Source: an uncultured Micrococcales bacterium
GTDB taxonomy: Bacteria > Actinomycetota > Actinomycetes > S36-B12 > GCA-2699445
Length of the DNA: 13,415 bases
Direction: 5' to 3'
Assembly (NCBI GenBank): GCA_903915555.1
Contig: CAIWTL010000356.1
Coordinates: 1-13,415, forward strand
The notes beneath the pieces were generated by a model that saw nothing but the letters and a program-made list of their open reading frames with translations, had not been told where the DNA came from and did not search any database. Shown here one piece after another: positions 5,517 through 11,380 of this stretch. The position numbers were made by a program, and so were the translations under genes. Every line of letters begins with the position of its first letter. Position 1 is the first letter of the stretch.

Positions 5517-7910
5517 TCACGCGCCGCTGTCGTCCACAGGACCGAGCCACCGCTGCGCGAACACGTCGGGCGGCAGTGGCCGGTCGAAGAGGAACCCCTG
5601 GAACAGGGCGCACCCGGCACCCTCGAGCCACGCGAGCTCGGCCTCGGTCTCGACGCCCTCGGCCAGGCACTCGACGTGCAGTGCGCGCGCCACGGCGAGG
5701 GTGGCCTTCGCGAGGGCCCCCACCCTCTCGTCGGTCGGCAGACCGCGGACGAGCGACTTGTCCATCTTGATCTTCGCCAGTGGGACGAGGTGCAGCGCCG
5801 TCATCGACGTGTAGCCCGTCCCGAAGTCGTCCACCGCGATCGGCACACCTCGGCGGGCCAGTTCCGCGACATCCTCCTCCACACCACCGCTGCGCGGCAT
5901 CATGACGGTCTCGGTGATCTCCAGCTCGATGGCACCCGGGGGCAGCCCGTAGCGCGCGTGGACATCGTCGAGGACATCGCTGACGGGGCGCTGCCCCTGG
6001 AACTGACGTGCGGAGACGTTGACCGCGACCGTGGGGGGCGCCAGTCCCGCCGCCGACCACTCGGCGATCTGGGCGGCTGCGGTCTCGAGGACCCAGTTCC
6101 CGAGGCGCTCCATCACGGGAGCGGACTCGACGAGGGGCAGGAAGCCGCCCGGCGGCAGCAGACTGCCGTCGGGTTGTCGCCATCGGACGAGAGCTTCGGC
6201 ACCGGCCAGTCGGCGGGCGGCATCGACCTGTGGCTGGTACTCGAGCACCAACTCGCCGTTGTCGATCGCAATATCGATCCGCGACAGGATCTCCAGCCGT
6301 GAGGCGATCTCTTCGGCCATCTCGGGGCGGTAGATCTGGCAGCCTTCGGCGCCCCGCGCCAGGTGCAGGGCGGTATCCGCCTGACGCAGCAGAGTCGGCG
6401 CATCGCTTCCGTCGAGGGCCACCCCGATGTAGGCGTCGAGTCTCATCTCCCGACCCCCGGGCGCCGGCAGGCCCGCCCGCAGATGAGCGCGGATACGGTT
6501 CGCCACCGCCATGGCCGTCTCCTCGTCGGCGGCTTCCGTGACGATCAGGAACTCGTCCCCACCGACCCTCGCCACGATGTCCCCGGGGGCCACCACGGTC
6601 TGCAGGGCGCGGCCCACCTCGCGCAGGACCTCGTCGCCGAAGGCATGTCCGAAGGTGCCGTTGATCTGCTGGAAGTCGGCGAGGTCGACCTGGAGCAGTG
6701 CCGTGTGGCGTCCCGACGACAGACGCTGCTCCAGTTCCGCCCCGACGGCGGCACGGTTGGGCAGGGCCGTCAGGGAGTCCTGGAAGGCGAGGTCGTTCAA
6801 CTGTCGGCGCGATTCGTGTTCCCGGGTGACGTCCTGGCAGGTCCCGACGGAACGGATGGGTTCGCCGGCGGCGTCGTACTCGGTGCGCCCCCGTTCGTGG
6901 ATCACCTTCGCGGAGCCATCCGGGAGGATGGCACGGTGGACCACGGAGTACTCGGTGTGATCGCGTACAGAGATCCAGTACGCATCGGTGAGTTCCGCCC
7001 GATCGTCGGGGTGGACGAACTCGAGGAAGGCGTCGAACGACGGCGTGAACGAGTGGGGGTCGGTGCCGAAGATCCGGTGGGTCTCTTCCGACCAACGCAG
7101 TTCGTCCTCGCGGATGTCGAGCTCCCAGCCGCCGAGGGCGGCGAGTTCCTGTGCCTCATCGAGCATTCGTGCGGTCCGGGTGAGTTCGGTGACGTCATGG
7201 ACGACCGTCACGAGCATGGGCCGGCCCGACACCTCGACGAGGCTGTTGTCCACGATGACGTGGCGCAACGACCCGTCCTTGTGGCGGTGGGTGTTGGGGA
7301 ACCGGGCGGAGCCGTTCGCCATGATCTCGGCCATGCGGGCCTGAACCCACTCCGGCGACGACTCCCCCTGGATGTCGGGGACCGCCAGATCCTCGAACTC
7401 CTCCCGTGTGTACCCGAGCGCCTCATGGGCTGCGGCATTGAACTGCGTGAACCGCATGGTCTCGAGGTCCACGACGAACACCCCGTCCCCGACCCGGTCG
7501 AAGAGACTGTGGAAGACGCGCTCGCGGTCGTGGAACGCCGTCCCCAACTGCCGCAGCCGGGACAGGTCCCGGACGATGCTCACCACCAGGGGCCCGGTGG
7601 CCCCCGGGAAGGCCGTGTTGGTGATGAGGACGTCCATGGCGCCCTCGTCGGTGTCCCAGGACTCCATGCTGGTGACGGGCACATCGCTCCCGATCGCCGC
7701 CCGGACCCGGGCATGCAGGTCATCCGCCACCTCGGCCGGCCAGAGGTCCTCGGGGAGACGCCCGATCAGGTCCGCGGGATCGCGACCGACGAGTGAGCAG
7801 TAGGCTCTGTTGACCCAGACGAGGCGACCGTCCTCGTCGCGGATGGCGACCGGGTCCGGCAGCGACTCGGCGAGATCGCGCCACATCGCCAGGTCCGGTT
7901 CACCGGTCAC
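5517..7910 (-). CDS. Three-PAS GGDEF-EAL cyclic-di-GMP synthase/phosphodiesterase
   Basis: A large cytosolic signalling enzyme without membrane helices. Residues are numbered from GTG 7928 (803 codons). PAS domains lie at about 11-125, 135-250 and 255-370 (the last PAS_3-like, HPDDR at 306-310, with a PAC motif). The GGDEF domain spans about 376-540, with DSLTALPNR (384-392), metal/substrate residues in VDLADFQQINGTFGHAFGD (414-432), and GGDEF at 456-460. The inhibitory RxxD site before GGDEF reads APGD, so its Arg is missing. The EAL domain spans about 550-795 with all usual residues: EAL (578-580), NVSARQF (637-643), EITET (670-674), DDFGTG (700-705), K721 and EGVE (757-760). Both synthesis and hydrolysis of cyclic-di-GMP are plausible, tuned by the PAS sensors. 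GTG 7910 (residue 7) is preferred because GGAGGGAGG precedes it. The gene starts 51 nt after ruc and is probably co-transcribed with it. Confidence 0.93.
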   Translation of the reverse strand: MTGEPDLAMWRDLAESLPDPVAIRDEDGRLVWVNRAYCSLVGRDPADLIGRLPEDLWPAEVADDLHARVRAAIGSDVPVTSMESWDTDEGAMDVLITNTAFPGATGPLVVSIVRDLSRLRQLGTAFHDRERVFHSLFDRVGDGVFVVDLETMRFTQFNAAAHEALGYTREEFEDLAVPDIQGESSPEWVQARMAEIMANGSARFPNTHRHKDGSLRHVIVDNSLVEVSGRPMLVTVVHDVTELTRTARMLDEAQELAALGGWELDIREDELRWSEETHRIFGTDPHSFTPSFDAFLEFVHPDDRAELTDAYWISVRDHTEYSVVHRAILPDGSAKVIHERGRTEYDAAGEPIRSVGTCQDVTREHESRRQLNDLAFQDSLTALPNRAAVGAELEQRLSSGRHTALLQVDLADFQQINGTFGHAFGDEVLREVGRALQTVVAPGDIVARVGGDEFLIVTEAADEETAMAVANRIRAHLRAGLPAPGGREMRLDAYIGVALDGSDAPTLLRQADTALHLARGAEGCQIYRPEMAEEIASRLEILSRIDIAIDNGELVLEYQPQVDAARRLAGAEALVRWRQPDGSLLPPGGFLPLVESAPVMERLGNWVLETAAAQIAEWSAAGLAPPTVAVNVSARQFQGQRPVSDVLDDVHARYGLPPGAIELEITETVMMPRSGGVEEDVAELARRGVPIAVDDFGTGYTSMTALHLVPLAKIKMDKSLVRGLPTDERVGALAKATLAVARALHVECLAEGVETEAELAWLEGAGCALFQGFLFDRPLPPDVFAQRWLGPVDDSGA

Positions 7911-7924
7911 GACCGCCTCCCTCC
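7911..7924 (-). promoter_or_regulatory. Ribosome binding site of the GGDEF-EAL gene
   Basis: GGAGGGAGG followed by five bases and GTG 7910 on the minus strand. The alternative GTG at 7928 lies upstream of this purine block and has no comparable leader, so the shorter 797-residue protein is favoured. Confidence 0.55.
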
Positions 7925-7961
7925 GCACCCTGAGTCGGCCTCACCCTAGTGGTCGCGGACC

Positions 7962-8375
7962 TCACCCGGACGACGGACCGGATGCCTTGGTCGACGCAGC
8001 CGCGCCACCCGATCCACTGCCCGCGCTGTCACCGGAGGACCGGGGGGACGAACTCGTCGACGACGATGCCGCGTCCGTGCCGGAAACGGACGCCGCCGAA
8101 CCCGAGTCGGCGTTGCCATCCTTCTTGGCGCCGGCATCCTTCGCGGCATCCTTGGCACCCCCGTCGGCAGTGCCCTTGCCGGCGGGCGAGCCGTCCTTGC
8201 GCGAATCGGTCCGGTAGAACCCCGGACCTTTGAACACCACCCCGACATTGCCGAACACCTTGCGGAGCGCCGGCTTCCCGCATGCGGGACAGTCGACGAG
8301 GGAGTCGTCGGTGAAGGACTGGACGGCCTCGAGGTCGTGGCCACAGTCACTACAGCGGTACTGGTAGGTCGGCAT
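7962..8375 (-). CDS. ruc: FmdB-family zinc-ribbon protein, Ruc-like redox-regulated chaperone
   Basis: The 137-residue product starts MPTYQYRCSDCG, typical of the FmdB zinc ribbon, with paired cysteines C8/C11 and C29/C32 that should bind one zinc. GPGFYRTDSRK (50-60) closes the conserved part. Residues from about 61 to the end are low-complexity Gly, Ser, Ala, Asp and Lys and should be disordered. This matches Rv0991c of M. tuberculosis, reported as Ruc, a chaperone activated when oxidation releases zinc from the cysteines and exposes its disordered tail. The tail differs in composition, so the same mechanism is inferred. ATG 8375 has AGAGGA upstream; longer frames to 8558 cross the CIRCE operator and are rejected. 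The CIRCE element about 100 nt upstream implies HrcA repression with heat-shock induction, as known for the mycobacterial homologue. Confidence 0.88.
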   Translation of the reverse strand: MPTYQYRCSDCGHDLEAVQSFTDDSLVDCPACGKPALRKVFGNVGVVFKGPGFYRTDSRKDGSPAGKGTADGGAKDAAKDAGAKKDGNADSGSAASVSGTDAASSSTSSSPRSSGDSAGSGSGGAAASTKASGPSSG

Positions 8376-8475
8376 GTCCATCCTCTCCATCGCGGGACGG
8401 CCGGTCCCCGAGCAGCGTGCGTCGGACCGTGCGCCCACGACGGTCACGTCGCCCTCATGCCGACACTCACAAATG

Positions 8476-8502
8476 CTGGCACTCGCAAACCCTGAGTGCC
8501 AA
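8476..8502. promoter_or_regulatory. CIRCE element (HrcA operator)
   Basis: The plus strand reads CTGGCACTC, nine spacer bases, then GAGTGCCAA. This matches the CIRCE consensus (TTAGCACTC-N9-GAGTGCTAA) at 15 of 18 arm positions, including the exact nine-base spacer. TGGCACTC and GAGTGCCA are perfectly complementary. CIRCE is the operator of the heat-shock repressor HrcA, usually found before groES/groEL and hrcA/dnaJ. Here it lies between the divergent ruc and crcB genes. The nearest promoter-like hexamer for ruc (TACGAT, 8508-8503 on the minus strand) would place the transcription start inside the operator, while the crcB start is about 40 bp away. A further copy of the left-arm context (CACTCACAAA, 8464-8473) lies 16 bp from CACTCGCAAA (8480-8489). 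Confidence 0.88.
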
Positions 8503-8508
8503 TCGTAC
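8503..8508 (-). promoter_or_regulatory. Candidate -10 box of ruc
   Basis: TACGAT on the minus strand fits the actinobacterial TANNNT pattern. A start about seven bases further on would fall inside CIRCE, ideal for HrcA repression, leaving a leader of about 120 nt to ATG 8375. No convincing -35 box is seen. Confidence 0.4.
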
Positions 8509-8530
8509 CCGCTGTCGGCCTTCGCCCCGC

Positions 8531-8536
8531 TACCGT
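8531..8536 (+). promoter_or_regulatory. Candidate -10 box of crcB1, leaderless geometry
   Basis: TACCGT (TANNNT pattern) is followed by six bases and then the GTG at 8543. Transcription would begin at or next to the start codon, giving a leaderless mRNA, common in this order. No Shine-Dalgarno sequence precedes the GTG, which agrees. No clear -35 box is seen. Confidence 0.4.
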
Positions 8537-8542
8537 CGGCCC

Positions 8543-8947
8543 GTGTCCGAAGCGCCACCGCTGACCCGGGTCGTCGCCCTCGTCGCCCTCGGGGCGATCG
8601 CCGGGTCGCTGCTGCGTTACGCGGTCGGCCTGGTCGCGACCGCCGTCGCCGGCGCCGGGGGGTGGCCGTGGGCCACCTTCACCGTCAACATCGCAGGGTG
8701 CCTGCTGATGGGGCTGTTCCTCGGCCGGGTGAGGGCCGCCGGTGAGATCCCGCCCTACGCCACCCCGCTGGTCGCCACCGGGTTCCTGGGAGGACTGACG
8801 ACGTTCTCGGCGTTCGCAGAGGAGACGGTCATGCTGGGCGAGGCGGGAACCGGCGCCCTGGCTGTGGGCTACGTCGTCCTCAGCGTGCTGCTGGGCGTCC
8901 TCGCCGTGTGGGCGGGACGTGTCCTCGCCTCGGGACAGGGCCGATGA
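8543..8947 (+). CDS. crcB: CrcB/Fluc fluoride channel, subunit 1
   Basis: The 134-residue product has four membrane helices and the CrcB signatures: LGAIAGSLLRYAVG with R25, TFTVNIAGCLLMG with pore Asn N49, and GFLGGLTTFSAF (80-91) with the phenylalanine-box and Thr/Ser track residues. CrcB (Fluc) proteins are dual-topology fluoride channels that let fluoride leave the cytoplasm, protecting enolase and pyrophosphatase. Here two genes are paired, so the channel is probably a heterodimer of oppositely inserted subunits. The start is taken as GTG 8543; the upstream frame back to 8417 encodes an Arg-rich stretch through the CIRCE element and is implausible. Its stop overlaps the ATG of the second subunit (ATGA, 8944-8947). 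Confidence 0.92.
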   Translation: MSEAPPLTRVVALVALGAIAGSLLRYAVGLVATAVAGAGGWPWATFTVNIAGCLLMGLFLGRVRAAGEIPPYATPLVATGFLGGLTTFSAFAEETVMLGEAGTGALAVGYVVLSVLLGVLAVWAGRVLASGQGR

Positions 8948-9318
8948 TCGAACCACTGGTGGTCGCGGCGGGCGCGACTCTCGGCGGCCCCGCGCGATTC
9001 CTCCTGGACCGCTGGATCCAGGAGAACGTCGTGCGCAACCATCCCCGCCGGATTCCCTGGGGGATCCTCACCGTCAACGTCCTCGGGTCGTTGCTCATGG
9101 GCGTCGTCATCGCGGCGCTGTCCGGACCCTGGGCGCTGTTCGCCGGCACCGGCTTCTGCGGGTCGTTCACCACGTTCTCGACCTTCGCCGCGCTGACCGA
9201 GGAGTCGTGGCGCGAGGGCTGGCGCACGAGTGCACTGGTCAACGTCACCGCCAGCGTCGGGATGTGCCTGGCCGCATTCTGGGGGTCCCACACCGTGACG
9301 GGGACACTGGTGGGCTGA
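8944..9318 (+). CDS. crcB: CrcB/Fluc fluoride channel, subunit 2
   Basis: This 124-residue partner keeps the family pattern: GATLGGPARFLLDRW with R18, GILTVNVLGSLLMG with Asn N45, and GTGFCGSFTTFSTF (68-81). GFCGSFTTFSTF carries the fluoride-pathway residues. The ATG overlaps the stop of subunit 1 by four bases, so translation is probably coupled and the two subunits made in equal amounts, as fits an obligate antiparallel heterodimer. No fluoride riboswitch precedes the pair, so regulation by fluoride is not apparent. The proteins clearly differ from each other in sequence, consistent with old paralogues fixed in opposite orientations. Confidence 0.93.
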   Translation: MIEPLVVAAGATLGGPARFLLDRWIQENVVRNHPRRIPWGILTVNVLGSLLMGVVIAALSGPWALFAGTGFCGSFTTFSTFAALTEESWREGWRTSALVNVTASVGMCLAAFWGSHTVTGTLVG

Positions 9319-9361
9319 GGAACGCCCCAGCAGGAGTCACACGTCGGCACCACCCCCGCGG

Positions 9362-9400
9362 CCGGGTGGGTGACCCCTCGGAGGCCGGGCGATCACCCGG
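9362..9400 (+). terminator. Possible hairpin after crcB
   Basis: CCGGGTG (9362-9368) can pair with CACCCGG (9394-9400) across a 25-base loop that contains a second short inverted repeat (CCGGG/CCCGG). No T-run follows, so a terminator role is only suggested by position between crcB and the regulator gene. Confidence 0.25.
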
Positions 9401-9437
9401 TGGGGTGTTCGTACCCGGATGACCTGCCACGTTCCCC

Positions 9438-9443
9438 TAGGCT
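9438..9443 (+). promoter_or_regulatory. Candidate -10 box of the TetR-type regulator
   Basis: TAGGCT fits TANNNT and would give a start near 9450, about 40 nt before ATG 9490, with GGAGAGG (9473-9479) as a possible ribosome site. The -35 region is weak, so this rests on the -10 pattern alone. Confidence 0.3.
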
Positions 9444-9489
9444 GAAGGTCTTCGCGGCACACGAAGGGACCCGGAGAGGCCGGTCACGC

Positions 9490-10620
9490 ATGAGCGCTAC
9501 GAGCACAACCGTCCGCCCACGACGCCGCAGCCGTGCGGACATTGTGCGGGCGAACGATGCGGCCGTGCGGACCGCGGTCATACACTGTGTGGCCGAGGTC
9601 GGCTGGGATGCTATGACCCTGTCCGGGGTCGCGAAGCGGGCCGGCCTCACGGTGGGGGCGGTGTACAACCGCGCCGAGTCGAAGTCCGAGTTGGGCAACA
9701 TCGTCTGGTCCGACGCGATCCGTCAGCCGCTCACCGATGGCGTCAACCGGATCCTGAGTGCTGCCGAGGCGGGCGACGCGGCCGCCCTGAGCTCCGCGTT
9801 CGACCTGTGGGAGAACGACGAGATCCTCATCGCCAACACGGTCGAGTTCCTCATCGCCTCGCTGTTCGACGACGAACTCGACGAGGTGGTCGGGGCCGAT
9901 ATGCGCAGCATCCTGCAGCGGCTCCGCGTCGACCCCGACGGCTCGCCGCTGCCCGCCCACGTGGTCGCGGCCAACACGCTGAACATGTCCATGGCGTTCG
10001 GCCGGTTGCTCGCCCGTCGCAGCAATCCGGACATGCCGGCGCTGACCGACGCGCAACTCGCTGTGAGCGCGGCCTTCGCCGCCGCCCGATCCCCCGAACC
10101 ACGACCTGCGCATCAGCCCCCCGTGGAGTTCTACCGCGATGCGGAGATCTCCCCGGAGCAGCAGCAGATCGACACAGCCACTCTCCAGGTGATCGCGCGG
10201 GTCGGCTACCGGCGGGCGACCATCGCCCGCATCGCGCGCGCGGCGGGACTCACGACGGGGTCATTGTTCAGCCACTACGACAGCAAGGCGCAGCTGGTCT
10301 CGGAGGCCGTGGCCGCCCTGCTGCGGACCCCTGCGGAGATGTGGGATGCCTACTCCCCCGTGGCCGAGGAACACGGCCCGCTCATCGGCAGGGCGATGTG
10401 GGTGGCCGATGTGCTGCGTCCGGAGAACGCGCGGAACTGGGCCCTGGATGTCGAGTTGGCACGCATCGGTCGATTCGTCCCCGAGTTGTCCGGGCTGCAG
10501 GCCCAGGTCGAAGGCCACCACCACACCAACCTCGGCGTGATGCTCGTGGGCTGTTTCGGCGGCGACCTCCACGATCTGCCGTTCGAGGACCCGTTCTCCG
10601 CCGGCAGCACGACCCGCTGA
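9490..10620 (+). CDS. Tandem TetR-family regulator with two HTH domains
   Basis: The 376-residue chain contains two complete TetR-type DNA-binding domains. The first spans about 20-72, with MTLSGVAKRAGLTVGAVYNR (42-61) as helix-turn-helix and SKSEL after it. The second spans about 225-275, with ATIARIARAAGLTTGSLFSH (243-262) and DSKAQL following. Each is followed by a helical segment (about 75-200 and 280-365) that may act as a small ligand or dimer domain. An ordinary TetR protein is about 190-220 residues with one such domain, so this looks like an ancient in-frame duplication or fusion. The two HTH segments differ, so the duplication is not recent. The start at 9490 is preferred over in-frame ATG 9370 because the added residues look non-coding and cover the presumed promoter. 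Target and ligand are unknown; the crcB pair upstream and the tRNA downstream give no clear clue. Confidence 0.88.
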   Translation: MSATSTTVRPRRRSRADIVRANDAAVRTAVIHCVAEVGWDAMTLSGVAKRAGLTVGAVYNRAESKSELGNIVWSDAIRQPLTDGVNRILSAAEAGDAAALSSAFDLWENDEILIANTVEFLIASLFDDELDEVVGADMRSILQRLRVDPDGSPLPAHVVAANTLNMSMAFGRLLARRSNPDMPALTDAQLAVSAAFAAARSPEPRPAHQPPVEFYRDAEISPEQQQIDTATLQVIARVGYRRATIARIARAAGLTTGSLFSHYDSKAQLVSEAVAALLRTPAEMWDAYSPVAEEHGPLIGRAMWVADVLRPENARNWALDVELARIGRFVPELSGLQAQVEGHHHTNLGVMLVGCFGGDLHDLPFEDPFSAGSTTR

Positions 10621-10674
10621 CCGCCGGCCGTTCACCGGGGAAACCCTGGCGACTGCAGACCCGTCACCGGCCAC

Positions 10675-10680
10675 TATCCT
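10675..10680 (+). promoter_or_regulatory. Candidate -10 box of tRNA-Arg
   Basis: TATCCT fits TANNNT and ends nine bases before the mature 5' end of the tRNA, so the precursor leader would be very short. The -35 region (CTGCAG nearby) is poor. Confidence 0.35.
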
Positions 10681-10689
10681 GAGGCCACC

Positions 10690-10763
10690 GCCCCGTTAGC
10701 TCAGTCGGATAGAGCGACCGCCTCCTAAGCGGTAGGCCGTGGGTTCGATTCCCGCACGGGGCA
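10690..10763 (+). tRNA. tRNA-Arg, anticodon CCT
   Basis: All four arms fold. The acceptor stem GCCCCGT pairs with ACGGGGC, the D arm is GCTC...GAGC, and the anticodon stem ACCGC/GCGGT encloses the loop CTCCTAA. The T arm GTGGG/CCCGC encloses TTCGATT. Loop positions 34-36 read CCT, decoding the AGG codon, which is rare in GC-rich actinobacteria. The discriminator base is A, and the CCA end is not encoded (ACCG follows). Such tRNA genes are frequent integration sites for mobile elements, but no integrase or repeated 3' tRNA segment is visible nearby. Confidence 0.97.
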
Positions 10764-10773
10764 CCGCCCGGAT

Positions 10774-10818
10774 GTCCGCACGAACGCGGCCGCCCCGCGC
10801 CGCTGTGTGCATGCGGAC
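10774..10818 (+). terminator. Possible inverted repeat after tRNA-Arg
   Basis: GTCCGCA (10774-10780) can pair with TGCGGAC (10812-10818) across a 31-base GC-rich loop, between the tRNA and the convergent lipoprotein gene. There is no T-run. A role in transcription termination is guessed from position only. Confidence 0.22.
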
Positions 10819-10857
10819 CTGCAGTTCGCGGTCAGTGGTGACGGTCCGCCGACGGAG

Positions 10858-11268
10858 TCACTCGGTGGCGGTGACCTTCACCGCATAGAGCTTGCCGTCG
10901 GCGTCGAGGACGACCAGCTTGGCGGTCCCGGGTCCGACGACCTTGGCCCCTGCGTTGAACTGCGCGGAACCGTCGTCTCTGGGCTGGGAGACCTCCAGCA
11001 CCTCGGCGTTGTTCGTCGTGACCTCGGTGACGCCCTTGGTGATGACGTTGAGGTTGTCGCCGACCTTGACGCTCTCGGTCTTCTGACCGTCGATCTCGAT
11101 GGGGGGCAACACATTTCCTCCGATGGGCGAACCGGACTCCGCGGGGCTCGCCGACTCCGACGCCGCAGGCGACTCCGGCGGGGTCGACGGAGATGTCGAC
11201 GAGGTCGAACATCCCGCGGCGAAGACCACGACGGCGGACAGGGCGATCACTGGGCGAACGAGCTTCAT
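10858..11268 (-). CDS. Small secreted lipoprotein of unknown function
   Basis: The 136-residue product has a signal peptide MKLVRPVIALSAVVVFAAGC ending in a lipobox-like VFAAGC with lipidation Cys C20. A Ser/Pro/Glu/Ala-rich linker follows (21-46), then a compact, mostly beta domain (about 50-136) with repeated Val/Thr strands (KVGDNLNVIT, AKLVVLDADGKLYAVKVTAT). The lipobox has Phe at -4 and Ala at -3, acceptable but not optimal. It should be anchored to the outer face of the cytoplasmic membrane. The domain resembles no family I can name with confidence; the alternating strands suggest an immunoglobulin-like or beta-sandwich fold. The start ATG 11268 has no ribosome site but a suitably placed -10 hexamer, so the mRNA may be leaderless. 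The gene converges on the tRNA gene and stands alone. Confidence 0.78.
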   Translation of the reverse strand: MKLVRPVIALSAVVVFAAGCSTSSTSPSTPPESPAASESASPAESGSPIGGNVLPPIEIDGQKTESVKVGDNLNVITKGVTEVTTNNAEVLEVSQPRDDGSAQFNAGAKVVGPGTAKLVVLDADGKLYAVKVTATE

Positions 11269-11274
11269 GGACTC

Positions 11275-11280
11275 ACACTA
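11275..11280 (-). promoter_or_regulatory. Candidate -10 box of the lipoprotein gene, leaderless geometry
   Basis: TAGTGT on the minus strand is followed by six bases and then ATG 11268. This is the same spacing as for crcB1 and places the transcription start at the A of ATG. Confidence 0.4.
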
Positions 11281-11326
11281 TCGGCCGATGCCACACGGTC
11301 GGCAGTCCGCGACCTCCCCGACGCTG

Positions 11327-11380
11327 GTGCAGACCGCCACTTGTGCAGACCGCCGCTAGTGCAGACCGCCACTAGTGCAG
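11327..11380. repeat. 16-bp tandem repeat, 3.4 copies, across a stop codon
   Basis: Three units of 16 bp start at 11327, 11343 and 11359 (GTGCAGACCGCCACTT, GTGCAGACCGCCGCTA, GTGCAGACCGCCACTA), followed by a partial unit GTGCAG at 11375. On the minus strand the partial unit encodes the final residues of the acid phosphatase, and the first full unit supplies its TAG stop (11374-11372). The other copies lie just after the gene. Such repeats change copy number by replication slippage; a mobile or CRISPR origin is not indicated. Confidence 0.85.

Noticed and set aside
6363..7796. 477-codon open frame on the plus strand
   Set aside because: It is antisense to the PAS-GGDEF-EAL gene, whose motifs are unmistakable. 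The composition is that of a mirrored GC-rich gene.
8503..8542. Fluoride riboswitch before crcB
   Set aside because: Only about 40 bases separate the CIRCE element from the crcB start, and the conserved bases of the fluoride aptamer are not present.
8376..8558. Longer start (to 8558) for the zinc-ribbon protein
   Set aside because: It would translate through the CIRCE operator and the likely promoter, while MPTYQYRCSDCG at 8375 is the standard family start with a ribosome site.
10690..10857. Mobile element inserted at tRNA-Arg
   Set aside because: No integrase, no repeated 3' tRNA segment and no composition change are seen downstream within the window.
11327..11380. CRISPR-like array
   Set aside because: The units are 16 bp and directly abutting without spacers, and no cas gene is near. 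This is a simple tandem repeat.
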